A stretch of DNA of 64,000 bases from an uncultured Schlesneria sp. (GCA_903871875.1 CAIQIR010000010.1:1-64000), one strand, 5' to 3'. Positions 16,354 through 26,015 are shown, numbered from the stretch's first letter. The notes: generated by a model from the letters alone, not told the origin. Made by a program: numbers and translations.

Positions 16354-18681
16354 ATGTTCTCACTCTCTGACAGTCGTGTGGGTCGTAGGGCCTTCCGACC
16401 CACTGCTGGGATTGCGGGGCTGGCGATCTTCGCTGGCCAGGTTGTCAGTCAGGCCCAAGAGGCCACGTCGAACGCTCGCAAACCCCAGGGTGCCTCCATT
16501 GACCCAAGCGTCGTCGCTCTGGCGCCAACCGCGACGCCGTCGTCGGCGGAACAACACACCGATCGCAAACCACCGCCGTTGACGGGAACGGTCGTCGACA
16601 AGTTCGTTCCGATTGACACTGGGCATCTCATGGGTACGCCTGATGCGAAATCGACCCTCGGTATTGAAAGAGCGTTTCCCCAGCTGCAGTTCAAACGACC
16701 CGTGGAATTGACCCACGCCGGCGATGGTTCGAACCGATTATTCGTTGTCGAACAGGACGGCCTGATCCGCGTCTTCTCGAATCAGGCGGACGTCCGCGAA
16801 ACGAAAATCTTTCTCGACCTGCGGGGCGTTGTCCGACGCGAACACAACGAAGAAGGACTTCTGGGGCTCGCGTTTCATCCCAACTATCGCACGAACGGCG
16901 AGTTCTTCGTGTTTTATTCCGTCACTCCGCGTGGCTCAGTCTTGTCCCGATTTCGGGCGTCTCCGTCTGACCCCGATCGTGCCGACCGTAGCTCGGAAGA
17001 GAAACTGATTCAGTTCACCAAACCGTATGGAAATCACAACGGCGGGTGTGTGAGATTCGGACCGGACGGCGACCTCTATTTCAGTGTGGGCGACGGGGGC
17101 CTGAGGGAGGATCCGCACGCCAATGCACAGAATCTTTCCGCGATGTTGGGCAAAATCCATCGGATCGATGTGGATCACAAGGATCCCGGCAAAAACTACG
17201 CGGTTCCCCGTGACAACCCCTTCGCCGATCGCGGCGGCAATGTCCGCGGCGAGATCTGGGCTTATGGCCTGCGCAATGTTTGGAGATTTTCCTTCGACCG
17301 ACCAACCGGCAGGCTGTGGGCCGCCGATGTCGGCCAGGATCGTCACGAAGAATTGGATCTGATCGTTCGAGGCGGCAACTATGGCTGGAACTTCCGCGAG
17401 GGCAAACACGCGCTCGACCCCAATGCCGAGCGAAGCGCTATTGGAGAATTCATCGATCCGATACTCGATTACCCGCGCGTGGAAGGAAAATCGGTCACAG
17501 GGGGCTTGGTCTACCGGGGAACGCGACTGCCCGAACTGGCCGAGGCGTATCTCTACGCCGACTTCATCTCGGGCAACGTGTGGGCCCTGCGGTGGGACGG
17601 TCAAAAGGTCACGGAAAACCGCAAGATCGCACGCACGAGTTTGCTGATCAGCTCCTTCGGAGAAGACGAGGCGGGCGAGGCCTATTTCACCGCATTCGAC
17701 GGCTCGATCTACCGATTCAGGGCGCCGGCCGAGAGTGGCGGCGGAAACCCGGCCTTTCCCCGAACGTTGACCGAGACCGGGCTCTTTTCTTCGGTGAAAG
17801 ATCATACGCCTGCTGCCGGATTGATCCCTTACACGGTCAACGTGCCGCTGTGGTCTGACGGGGCGGCGAAGGACCGATTCATCGTCCTTCCGGCCAAGGG
17901 CCAGGTGGTCTTTAAAGAGCAGGACCAGTGGGCGTTTCCTGTCGGCACGGTCTTCGTCAAGACGTTCCTGTTGAACACTGATCAGGAAAAGCCCGACGAA
18001 ATGCGACGGCTGGAAACGCGACTGTTGATCCATAACGCACGCGGGTGGGAGGGATATACGTACCTTTGGGATGAAGAACAAACCGAGGGCAATCTGCTGG
18101 ATGACTGGCCGTTTACGAGAGACTTCGAAGTGAAGACGACGACAGGCTCTGTCAAGCAGCGGTGGTATTTCCCCAGCCGTTCGGACTGTCAGGCGTGCCA
18201 CACCCAAAATGCCGGCTTTGTGATGGGATTGAACACTCGACAACTCAACCGCGTCCACGACTACGGCAAAGTCCGCGATAACCAAATTCAAGTCTTCGAA
18301 CGTCTGGGACTTTTCAGCGAACCGCTTCCCAAGCCCGCCTGGGACCAGGAGTCATTCCCAGACTGGCAGTCGAAGTCGGCGCCGGCCGCGACGCTGGCTC
18401 GCGCTTACATCGACTCTAACTGCGCGATGTGTCACAGCCCCGGCGGTCGCGGGCATGCGGGAGGGGCGGGCATGGACATGCGCTTCCACCAGACGCTTGC
18501 GGAGGCATTTTCAGGGAATGTCGCCTGGCTGATGCCCGGCGACCCGGCGCGTTCCATCCTGCTGAAACGGATGACGATGCGCCACGACAATGCTCAGATG
18601 CCCCCGCTCGCGACGAATCGCGTCGACGAAGAGGCGGTGAACGTCATTCGCCAATGGATCGAGCAGATCCCGGCACGATAG
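16354..18681 (+). CDS. PQQ-dependent sugar dehydrogenase fused to a two-heme c-type cytochrome module
   Basis: 775 residues, exported: the N-terminus has arginine residues and a hydrophobic run AGIAGLAIFAGQVVS. Residues about 100-455 form a glucose/sorbosone dehydrogenase beta-propeller (RLFVVEQDGLIRVF, EEGLLGLAFHPNY, PYGNHNGGCVRFGPDGDLY, EIWAYGLRNVWRFSFD). The C-terminal part, with NVPLWSDGAAKDRF, resembles the SO2930-type cytochrome family and has two heme-binding motifs, C612-QA-CH616 and C690-AM-CH694. It probably oxidises a sugar or aldose-like substrate in the periplasm and passes electrons to c-type cytochromes. Start at 16354 chosen for the AAGGGGTG upstream and the signal peptide; the frame is open further left without a plausible N-terminus. 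The next gene follows 29 bases later. Confidence 0.88.
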   Translation: MFSLSDSRVGRRAFRPTAGIAGLAIFAGQVVSQAQEATSNARKPQGASIDPSVVALAPTATPSSAEQHTDRKPPPLTGTVVDKFVPIDTGHLMGTPDAKSTLGIERAFPQLQFKRPVELTHAGDGSNRLFVVEQDGLIRVFSNQADVRETKIFLDLRGVVRREHNEEGLLGLAFHPNYRTNGEFFVFYSVTPRGSVLSRFRASPSDPDRADRSSEEKLIQFTKPYGNHNGGCVRFGPDGDLYFSVGDGGLREDPHANAQNLSAMLGKIHRIDVDHKDPGKNYAVPRDNPFADRGGNVRGEIWAYGLRNVWRFSFDRPTGRLWAADVGQDRHEELDLIVRGGNYGWNFREGKHALDPNAERSAIGEFIDPILDYPRVEGKSVTGGLVYRGTRLPELAEAYLYADFISGNVWALRWDGQKVTENRKIARTSLLISSFGEDEAGEAYFTAFDGSIYRFRAPAESGGGNPAFPRTLTETGLFSSVKDHTPAAGLIPYTVNVPLWSDGAAKDRFIVLPAKGQVVFKEQDQWAFPVGTVFVKTFLLNTDQEKPDEMRRLETRLLIHNARGWEGYTYLWDEEQTEGNLLDDWPFTRDFEVKTTTGSVKQRWYFPSRSDCQACHTQNAGFVMGLNTRQLNRVHDYGKVRDNQIQVFERLGLFSEPLPKPAWDQESFPDWQSKSAPAATLARAYIDSNCAMCHSPGGRGHAGGAGMDMRFHQTLAEAFSGNVAWLMPGDPARSILLKRMTMRHDNAQMPPLATNRVDEEAVNVIRQWIEQIPAR

Positions 18682-18710
18682 AGAATTACAATTCACGCAG
18701 GAGAATTCCG

Positions 18711-19271
18711 ATGATCAAACTCACTGAGATGCAGGTAGCCGTGCTGGCCACCGACGGCGTTGAGGAATCCGAACTGGTGGAACCGGTGAAGGCACTTCGG
18801 GATGCAGGGGCCAAGGTGACGATCGTTTCGCTGTCGCCGGGCCCCATCCAGGGAATGCGTCAAGACCTCAATAAGACCGACAAAATCACGGTTGATCGCA
18901 CGATTTGGGATACGAGTGCCCAGGAGTTTGACGCTCTTCATCTCCCTGGTGGTACCGTGAATGCCGACACGATGCGCATGGTGCCGGAGGTTCAAGCCTT
19001 TTTGCGAGCGATGGATGCCGACGGCAAACCGATCGCCGCCATTTGCCATGCACCGTGGGAATTGGTATCGGCCGGACTAGTCCGCGACAGGACTCTGACC
19101 AGCTACCACACGATTCAGGATGACATCCGTAATGCGGGGGGCCATTGGGTGGACCGGGAAATGGTTCAGGACCGCAACTGGGTGACAAGCCGGCAACCTC
19201 GTGACTTGCCGGCCTTTATCCAGGCCATGCTGGCCCTGTTTTCCAACGCCACCCTGGCGGCCCACCACTGA
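18711..19271 (+). CDS. PfpI/DJ-1 family protein (type 1 glutamine amidotransferase fold)
   Basis: 186 residues. The family signature is present: VAVLATDGVEESEL with Glu18, ALHLPGGTVNAD, and the nucleophile elbow AAICHAPWELVSAG with Cys112-His113. Members act as stress-associated deglycases, chaperones or peptidases on small molecules and proteins; exact activity varies and cannot be fixed from sequence. CAGGAGAATTCCG before the ATG supports the start. It sits 29 bases after the dehydrogenase/cytochrome gene on the same strand, so the two could be co-transcribed, which would fit a role in coping with reactive carbonyl products of sugar oxidation (inference). Confidence 0.9.
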   Translation: MIKLTEMQVAVLATDGVEESELVEPVKALRDAGAKVTIVSLSPGPIQGMRQDLNKTDKITVDRTIWDTSAQEFDALHLPGGTVNADTMRMVPEVQAFLRAMDADGKPIAAICHAPWELVSAGLVRDRTLTSYHTIQDDIRNAGGHWVDREMVQDRNWVTSRQPRDLPAFIQAMLALFSNATLAAHH

Positions 19272-19716
19272 ACCAAATTCCCGCGCAAGGAATTGTGGTC
19301 ATTCCACGAAGGACGCTGCGTTGAAACCATCGGGCCGTAAGCTCCTTCTGAGAACGAAAGGCGATTTCACGACGACGGATGACCGAGAGAGTGGAAACAA
19401 TGATCGCCGTCAGCGGCGTTTGAAGAAAATGTCTGCGATCCTTTCGTCCCGATCGATTGACGGAACAGGGAAGTTGCCATTGGTCATTCGCCGTCTACAA
19501 ATCCTTTGAACTGCGGCTGTTGACGATGTTATTCTTGCCGGCAACCGTCGGACGGAGGAATTCCCTGCACGAGAACTGGTCTGGGCATCGAATTCGGTTC
19601 GACTTGGTCGTCACGGATCTCTGCTGGTCTTTGCAACTGATGATGGGCGTGGCCCTGATTCGGGTCTGTTCGATGAACCTCGATGCTGAATGAGGCCTTC
19701 TCATTGAGGATGAAGC
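19272..19716. other. Intergenic region upstream of fdhD with a hairpin at the ribosome binding site
   Basis: No supported gene. Directly before the fdhD ribosome binding site is an inverted repeat AATGAG-GCCTT-CTCATT (19689-19705), which ends 11 bases before the ATG. It could influence translation initiation or be incidental. Confidence 0.4.
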
Positions 19717-20553
19717 ATGTCATTTCAAAATCCAGGTGTCACGACGGTTTCGATCACCAGCGTGGAAAATGAAGAGGTTTCGTCGGAAGTCGATGAGCTT
19801 TCGATCGAAGAACCGCTGGAGATTGAAGTCAGTTGTTTGATCGACGGACGACTCCATCGAAGATCCATCGCCGTCACCATGCGCACGCCAGGCAACGATG
19901 TGGAATTGGCCGCGGGCTTTTTGTTTACGGAGGGGATTATTCAGAGCGAGCAAGATCTCGCCAGCATTGAACCCACCGTCACTAACGTCGTTCATGCCAC
20001 GCTGATTCCGACAGTGCGGATTGATGCCTCGAAATTCGACCGTCAATCGTTCGTGTCTTCGAGCTGTGGTGTTTGTGGCAAGCGATCAATTGCGGCGGTC
20101 TTTGCCACGAAACGCTACCCGATTCCATGCGGTGTCCCGCAAATCACCGCAGCGATCGTGCATGGTCTGCCTCGTACGCAACGTGAAGCACAAGACAATT
20201 TTCGTCGTACGGGCGGCATTCACGCGACCGCGTTATTCGACGAAACGGGGAATCTGCTTTCGCTATACGAAGACGTCGGCCGGCACAACGCATTGGATAA
20301 GTTGATCGGGGCAGAACTGCTCGCCGGTCGTTTGCCGCTGACTAACCGGCTGGTGCTGGTCAGTGGCCGGGCAAGTTTTGAATTGATTCAGAAGGCTTCG
20401 ATCGCCGGAATTCCCATTCTGGCTGCGGTCGGCGCACCGTCGAGTCTCGCCGTGAGTCTCGCTCGTGAGACGTCGATGACGCTATTCGGGTTTGTTCGAG
20501 ACCACCGCTTCAATGTCTATGCCGATGCGGGTCGGTTTCAAGAAGGCAGGTGA
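19717..20553 (+). CDS. fdhD: Formate dehydrogenase accessory sulfurtransferase FdhD
   Basis: 278 residues. FdhD carries sulfur from the cysteine desulfurase to the molybdenum cofactor, a step required for formate dehydrogenase activity. Signatures present: MRTPGNDVELAAGFLFTEGII, the CxxC motif in SSSCGVCGKRS, RTGGIHATALFD, YEDVGRHNALDKLIG and LVLVSGRASFELIQK. Length is normal for the family. The start has a TGAGGATGAAGC sequence in front. It lies 195 bases before fdhA on the same strand, in line with joint function. Confidence 0.95.
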   Translation: MSFQNPGVTTVSITSVENEEVSSEVDELSIEEPLEIEVSCLIDGRLHRRSIAVTMRTPGNDVELAAGFLFTEGIIQSEQDLASIEPTVTNVVHATLIPTVRIDASKFDRQSFVSSSCGVCGKRSIAAVFATKRYPIPCGVPQITAAIVHGLPRTQREAQDNFRRTGGIHATALFDETGNLLSLYEDVGRHNALDKLIGAELLAGRLPLTNRLVLVSGRASFELIQKASIAGIPILAAVGAPSSLAVSLARETSMTLFGFVRDHRFNVYADAGRFQEGR

Positions 20554-20748
20554 ATCGCCGTGCATGTTGCTGAAAATAACTCCTTCGCATTCCCGGTGCT
20601 CGCTGTCGTTCCCGCGATCGCGACGGACGTGACATCGGTCGTGAGCCTTTCGACGTCGATTCCTTTGTGCTCGCGATCGAGCGGGCTGAGGCGGTTTTGG
20701 GTGAGATCAGTCGGACCGAACACTCCATTCGAAAAAGGGTAATCAACG

Positions 20749-23706
20749 ATGACCACCATGACGCTTGACGGTGCGGTCCAGGAAGTGACGCTGGGCGAGC
20801 GGCTGATTGATGTCATTCAGCGATCGGGAATCGAGATTCCCGCCGTGTGCTACCACTCGCAGCTGGGACCGCTTGAGACCTGTGATACCTGCATGGTGGA
20901 CATCGACGGACAACTTGTCCGGGCCTGTGCCGCAGTTGTCGCGGCCGGCATGAAAGTCCAGACGAAAACCAAAGCGGCCTCTGCAGCGCAGCGCGAAGCG
21001 TTCGACCGCATCCTTGCCAACCACATGCTGTATTGCACCGTCTGTGACAACAACAACGGCAACTGCGTCATCCATAACACGACGAAGATGTTGGAGGTGG
21101 AGCATCAGACAATTCCATTCCAGCCCAAGCCCTACGAAGTGGACGACAGCAATCCGTTCTACCGGTATGACCCCAACCAGTGCCTGCTGTGCGGCCGTTG
21201 TGTCGAAGCCTGTCAGAATGTCGAAGTCAACGAGACCCTCTCGATCAATTGGGATGATGAGCATCCCCGAGTGTTGTGGGACGGCGGCGCAAAGATCGGC
21301 GAATCGAGTTGCGTTTCCTGCGGCCACTGTGTGACGGTCTGCCCGTGTAACGCCTTGATGGAGAAGTCGATGATCGGTCACGCGGGCTTTCTATCGGGAC
21401 TTCCGAAGAAGGCACTGGACGGCATGATCGACGTGGTGAAGGCGGTTGAACCGGAAGCAGGTTACGGATCGATTCTGAAAGTGTCGGAGGCGGAATCGGC
21501 CATGCGCAAGTCTCGGATCCGTAAAACCAAAACGGTCTGTACGTATTGTGGTGTGGGCTGCAGTTTCGACGTCTGGACCAAAGACCGACATCTGCTGAAA
21601 GTGGCTCCCGAGAAAGGGCCGACGAATGGGATTTCCACTTGCGTCAAAGGGAAGTTCGGATGGGACTTCGTGAATAGCAAGGATCGTCTGACGTCGCCGC
21701 TGATTCGCGAAGGAGATCGGTTCCGTACGGCGAGTTGGGATGAAGCTCTGCAGCTGATTGCTCGTCGCCTGACCGAGATCAAGGACCAACATGGCCCTGA
21801 CGCGATCTCGTTTATCTCCTCGTCGAAGTGTACGAACGAGGAAAGCTATCTGATGCAGAAGCTGGCGCGTGCGGTTGTGGGCACAAACAACGTCGACAAT
21901 TGCTCGCGCTATTGTCAGGCACCCGCAACGGTCGGACTGTTTCGCACCGTTGGCTATGGTGGAGATGCGGGTTCTATTTCCGATATTGCCCAAGCCGGCC
22001 TGGTGTTGATCATCGGCAGCAACACGGCGGAAAGTCATCCCGTGATCGCGACGCGAGTCAAAAGTGCTCACAAGCTGCGTGGGCAGAAGCTGATTGTGGC
22101 GGACATTCGCGAGCATGAAATGGCCGAACGAGCAGACTTATTCATCCGACCGAATCCAGGTACTGATCTGGTGTGGCTATCGGCGGTTAGCCGGTATCTG
22201 TTTGAACAGGGGCTGGTCAAACGCGAGTTTCTCGATCGCTGGGTCAACGGGTTGGATGATTATCGAAATAGTCTGGAGCCGTTCACGCTGGAAGCCGCCG
22301 AGAAGATCTGTGGACTGTCGATCGACACGATGAAGAACGTCGTGCAGATGATCGCTGCCGCTGACGGTGTCTGCATTCTCTGGGCGATGGGGGTGACCCA
22401 GCAAAAGATGGCCTCCGACACGTCCACAGCAATCTCGAACCTGCTGTTAGTGACTGGCAACTACATGCGACCGGGGGCGGGTGCGTACCCCTTGCGGGGT
22501 CACAACAACGTCCAGGGGGCCAGCGATCACGGCGCCATGCCGAACAATTTCCCCGGTTATCAGTCGGTCGATGATCCTGAAATCCGCGGGCGATTCGAAG
22601 CGGCGTGGGGAGTCAAACTGCCGACGAACAAAGGATTGGACAACCACGAGATGGTGGATGCGATCCAAGAGGGAAAGCTCAAAGCCATGTATCTGTTTGG
22701 CGAAGAGATGAGCCTGGTCGATTCCAACTCGAACTATGTCCAGGATGCTTTTACGAAACTGAAATTCTTCGTCGTCCAGGATATTTTCTTCAGCAACACA
22801 TGCCAATTCGCGGATGTCGTTCTGCCGGCTGCCCCCAGTCTGGAAAAGGAAGGCACGTTTACCAGCACGGAAAGGCGCATTCAACGACTGTACCAGGTGT
22901 TTGAACCGATCGCAGGCTGCCGTCCCGACTGGCAAATTATCCGCGACGTGGCGAACCAGTTGGGGGCGAACTGGAGCTACAAACATCCCGCTGAAATTAT
23001 GCAAGAAATTGCGTCGGTAACCCCCTTGTTTGCGGGTGTCACTTATGAGCGACTTGAGGGTTACAAGTCGTTGCAATGGCCGGTTGCCACGGACGGCGCG
23101 GATCAACCACTGTTATATACGAAACAATTTGCGTTTCCCGATGGGAAGGCACGGCTGTTTCCCGTGACTTGGACTGAACCGGCCGCAGTGCCCGACGAGG
23201 AGTTCGATCTGCATTTGAACAATGGCAACCTGCTCGAACATTTCCATGAGGGGAATATGACCTATCGCGTCGATGGGATCCGGCACAAGACTCCCGATAC
23301 GTTTGTGGAGATTTCTCCCGAGCTGGCGAAAGACCGCGGACTTCAAAGTGGGGCGCATGTGGAATTGGTTTCGCCGTACGGAAAACTGTTCGTGCGAGTT
23401 GTGGTCACCGACCGCGTTCGTGGCAAGCAAATTTTTATGCCCATGAATTCAACCGAATCTCCGGTGAACCGTCTGATTGGCAGCCAAACCGACCCAGTGA
23501 CGCATACGCCCGCTTTTAAGAAAGCGTCCGTGAGGATGCGGATCGTATCGGCCACGGGCGAGAATCCGCTGCCACGTGTGAATCACCGCTTTGGTCATCC
23601 CACTCCGAAGCCGGGGGTGGAGGTCGAACGAAAATGGAAACGTGCGGACTACTCGCTTCCTGGGAACGATCTGGTGCAATTGGAAATCGGACAAACTAAG
23701 GAATAA
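20749..23706 (+). CDS. fdhA: Formate dehydrogenase catalytic (molybdopterin) subunit with N-terminal Fe-S domains
   Basis: 985 residues, no twin-arginine signal, so cytoplasmic. Order of domains: a ferredoxin-like [2Fe-2S] domain (Cys34, Cys45, Cys48, Cys60), a NuoG-like His/Cys cluster region, two [4Fe-4S] motifs (CLLCGRCVEAC and CVSCGHCVTVC), the Fe4S4 entry of the molybdopterin domain (CTYCGVGC), and the molybdopterin and molybdopterin-dinucleotide-binding domains to the end. The metal ligand is Cys389 in NCSRYCQAPATVGL, so this is a Cys form, not selenocysteine. It oxidises formate to CO2, or the reverse. No separate diaphorase subunits lie in the window; DUF1641 follows after five bases. 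AAAGGG upstream supports the start. Confidence 0.94.
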   Translation: MTTMTLDGAVQEVTLGERLIDVIQRSGIEIPAVCYHSQLGPLETCDTCMVDIDGQLVRACAAVVAAGMKVQTKTKAASAAQREAFDRILANHMLYCTVCDNNNGNCVIHNTTKMLEVEHQTIPFQPKPYEVDDSNPFYRYDPNQCLLCGRCVEACQNVEVNETLSINWDDEHPRVLWDGGAKIGESSCVSCGHCVTVCPCNALMEKSMIGHAGFLSGLPKKALDGMIDVVKAVEPEAGYGSILKVSEAESAMRKSRIRKTKTVCTYCGVGCSFDVWTKDRHLLKVAPEKGPTNGISTCVKGKFGWDFVNSKDRLTSPLIREGDRFRTASWDEALQLIARRLTEIKDQHGPDAISFISSSKCTNEESYLMQKLARAVVGTNNVDNCSRYCQAPATVGLFRTVGYGGDAGSISDIAQAGLVLIIGSNTAESHPVIATRVKSAHKLRGQKLIVADIREHEMAERADLFIRPNPGTDLVWLSAVSRYLFEQGLVKREFLDRWVNGLDDYRNSLEPFTLEAAEKICGLSIDTMKNVVQMIAAADGVCILWAMGVTQQKMASDTSTAISNLLLVTGNYMRPGAGAYPLRGHNNVQGASDHGAMPNNFPGYQSVDDPEIRGRFEAAWGVKLPTNKGLDNHEMVDAIQEGKLKAMYLFGEEMSLVDSNSNYVQDAFTKLKFFVVQDIFFSNTCQFADVVLPAAPSLEKEGTFTSTERRIQRLYQVFEPIAGCRPDWQIIRDVANQLGANWSYKHPAEIMQEIASVTPLFAGVTYERLEGYKSLQWPVATDGADQPLLYTKQFAFPDGKARLFPVTWTEPAAVPDEEFDLHLNNGNLLEHFHEGNMTYRVDGIRHKTPDTFVEISPELAKDRGLQSGAHVELVSPYGKLFVRVVVTDRVRGKQIFMPMNSTESPVNRLIGSQTDPVTHTPAFKKASVRMRIVSATGENPLPRVNHRFGHPTPKPGVEVERKWKRADYSLPGNDLVQLEIGQTKE

Positions 23707-23711
23707 TCACC

Positions 23712-24188
23712 ATGGCTCAACCGATTCGATTGGAATTGCCACCGCGCGATCCGCGAGTCATTTTGCAGTCTCGACTGCAGAACGCTCCGGTGGAACATGC
23801 CGAGGCCATTTTGTCCGCGTATGAAGTGCTGCAAGGTCTGCATGATCGCGGTGCGCTCGAACTTTTGCGGGGCGCGTTGGGATCAAGTGACGAAGTGCTT
23901 GAGATCGCCGTCGATGCGGCAAATTCGCCGCAGTCGATTCGTGGGATTCGGAATTTGATTCTGCTGGTCAATATGTTTGGCGAGATCGAACCTGACGTTC
24001 TCAAAGCTTTGACGCTCACCATTCCGCAAGCGTTGAAGTCGATCGGCGAGCAACAGGAACCGCTGGGGTTGTGGCGGCTGGCAACGGAGTTTCTCAGAAA
24101 TCAAGACACGCGACGCGGCCTGTCCGCTTTGACCACCGTCCTCGAAACTCTTGGTCGCAATCTTGCCAACAAGGCACCCACGGAATGA
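23712..24188 (+). CDS. DUF1641 family protein linked to formate dehydrogenase
   Basis: 158 residues, helical, no membrane segment. The core SPQSIRGIRNLILLVNMFGEIEPDVLK is the kind of sequence found in DUF1641 proteins, which often accompany formate dehydrogenase genes. A role as a small structural or regulatory partner of FdhA is inferred from this association only. Its ribosome binding site AAGGAA overlaps the fdhA stop region, so the two are almost certainly one transcript. Confidence 0.85.
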   Translation: MAQPIRLELPPRDPRVILQSRLQNAPVEHAEAILSAYEVLQGLHDRGALELLRGALGSSDEVLEIAVDAANSPQSIRGIRNLILLVNMFGEIEPDVLKALTLTIPQALKSIGEQQEPLGLWRLATEFLRNQDTRRGLSALTTVLETLGRNLANKAPTE

Positions 24189-24317
24189 GCGGCTGAGAAT
24201 GCGTTGTTTTCGTGGATCTCAATTTGACACGCAGATCAATGGTGTCTTAACAGATGGCTGAAACGACAGATCCCTTTTTGACTCGAAACGACTCCCCATT
24301 TACCGATCGGAAGAACC

Positions 24318-25676
24318 ATGATGCAAATCAACGATTTCAGACAGACGACGCTTGTCGCGATGTTCACAATCTGCAGTTGCGGCATCGGGTTGGCCCAAGA
24401 CGCTGTATTCGACGCACTTGTCAAAGACTCGCAAAAGGCCAAGCCGGGGATTGCTGATCGCCAACAGAAAATGCTGGTTGAACGCTACGATTTAGCGGAT
24501 CGCGCGGCCAAAGGGGTGACCATGCCGCGCGGTAAGCCTGTGCAAGAAGCGGTGCGCGTGCGGCTTCCCGAGGGAACGACATGGGAGAAGCTGGCGGCGA
24601 TGTCGCCTGCCGAAATCAAAAGCAAGAAGCTGTGGCCCGCCGGTTTCTATCCGCTGCCGCATCCACATCACGAAGTGGGCGGCATGGTGTTTCCCAAGCT
24701 TCAGATCGATGAAGTGAAAAAGCAGAACTCGCGCGACCTGACACGATTTGATCTGGACTATGATCTGCCACAGCATCTCTTACCGGAATTTCCGGCGCCG
24801 ATTTATCTGACGACGCGAACTGATCTGGGCGATGTGTCGAAAGGGCAGCTCGTCACGTTGGCGAACTACTACGAATTGTTCAAGGACGCGCTGAATCCGA
24901 AACAGTTGGAGGGGCTGCGGCTGCTGGTGACGCCATTTCCTCAACAACAGTTCAATTCCACCGATGACCGCCGTTCGTTGCAGCCGCATTCGGGTGTGAG
25001 TTGCTTTGATTGCCATTCGAACGGTCACTCGAACGGGGCGACTCACACGGTGGCAGACGTTCGTCCGAATGAACACCGTCGTCGCATCGATACCCCGACA
25101 CTGCGAGGTCTTTACGTACAGCGATTATTCGGCTCGCAGCGGGCGCTGAAGTCGGTCGAAGACTTCACGGAGTTTGAACAGCGAGGGGCTTATTTTGATG
25201 CCGACATCGCGTTGGCGGCAAAGAAGGGCGTCAATCCACTGGAGCGTGGCAGCCAGGTTCACTTCATGGCCGAGTTTCAAGAATTACTCGATTTCCCGCC
25301 CGCACCCAAGCTAAACCTGTTTGGCAAGCTCGATTCCGCGAATGCGACCCCGAGTGAATTGCGGGGGCAAGAGCTCTTCTTCGGCAAGGCTCAATGTTCA
25401 ATTTGCCACCCGGCCCCGTATTACACAGACAACCTGACCCACAACCTAAAAGTGGAACGATTCTTCGACGAAAAGATGATCAATGGCCGGCTGGCTTCGG
25501 CGGACGGTCCGATCAAGACGTTTCCGCTACGAGGGATCAAAGAGTCGCCCCCCTATTTTCACGACGATCGCCTGCTCACCCTGGAAGATACCGTCGAATT
25601 CTTCAATCTGATTCTCGCGATTAAGCTGACGGGGGACGAGAAGGCCGACCTGGTCGCCTTTTTACGATGCTTGTGA
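24318..25676 (+). CDS. Diheme cytochrome c peroxidase/MauG-like protein
   Basis: 452 residues with a signal peptide (TTLVAMFTICSCGIGLAQ). Two heme c motifs are seen: C229-FD-CH233 and C360-SI-CH364. The surrounding sequence (DTPTLRGLYVQRLFGSQR, ELRGQELFFGKAQCSICHP, FPLRGIKESPPYFHDDRLLTLEDTVEFFN) fits the periplasmic diheme peroxidase / MauG superfamily, which reduces hydrogen peroxide or oxidises protein partners. The region between residues about 60 and 220 is longer than in short peroxidases. It starts 129 bases after the formate dehydrogenase cluster on the same strand. Start at ATGATG; the second ATG is equally possible. Confidence 0.82.
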   Translation: MMQINDFRQTTLVAMFTICSCGIGLAQDAVFDALVKDSQKAKPGIADRQQKMLVERYDLADRAAKGVTMPRGKPVQEAVRVRLPEGTTWEKLAAMSPAEIKSKKLWPAGFYPLPHPHHEVGGMVFPKLQIDEVKKQNSRDLTRFDLDYDLPQHLLPEFPAPIYLTTRTDLGDVSKGQLVTLANYYELFKDALNPKQLEGLRLLVTPFPQQQFNSTDDRRSLQPHSGVSCFDCHSNGHSNGATHTVADVRPNEHRRRIDTPTLRGLYVQRLFGSQRALKSVEDFTEFEQRGAYFDADIALAAKKGVNPLERGSQVHFMAEFQELLDFPPAPKLNLFGKLDSANATPSELRGQELFFGKAQCSICHPAPYYTDNLTHNLKVERFFDEKMINGRLASADGPIKTFPLRGIKESPPYFHDDRLLTLEDTVEFFNLILAIKLTGDEKADLVAFLRCL

Positions 25677-26015
25677 TCAGTCTGAAATTCAGTGGCCCGA
25701 TCCCTTGTCGATTGACGCGTATCGAACGGTTGTGACGGCGTGAGATCTTTGAAAATCTGGCGAAAAAATCGGCCACCGGTTGGTGATCGAGTTACGGTTT
25801 ACCACGTGGTCAATAAGTTGCCGCTATCTAGCGGCGGGTGCTTGATTGTCGAAACGAGTCCCTCCAGGGGAAAGGAACATTCCGCCGACTCCTGATTCGA
25901 GCCGTTGGAAAAATGCCGTGCTTCGTTGGCAGTTCGGCACCGATGTTGCAAGATGCTTGTGTTGAAACAATGAAAGAGCATTCAATGGTTGGCGGAAGAA
26001 ACTCGGTTCGCCGCA
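25677..26015. promoter_or_regulatory. Upstream region of the membrane Ser/Thr kinase, with two palindromes
   Basis: No gene supported. Two neighbouring dyads (25801-25810 and 25820-25835, listed separately) make this a candidate regulatory region for the kinase gene. Confidence 0.4.
25801..25835. promoter_or_regulatory. Pair of adjacent palindromes
   Basis: ACCACGTGGT (25801-25810) is a perfect 10-base palindrome. Nine bases later GCCGCTATCTAGCGGC (25820-25835) has perfect 7-base arms around TC. Together they could form an operator, or the second could be an RNA hairpin. No T-tract follows, so a terminator is unlikely. Confidence 0.5.

Noticed and set aside
16936-18291. Long minus-strand open frame of 451 codons
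   Set aside because: It is antisense to the well-supported dehydrogenase/cytochrome gene, has no ribosome binding site and its composition is that of a shadow frame in GC-rich DNA.
20560-20742. Sixty-codon frame between fdhD and fdhA
   Set aside because: No ribosome binding site, no known family, and the gap probably serves as a leader or spacer.
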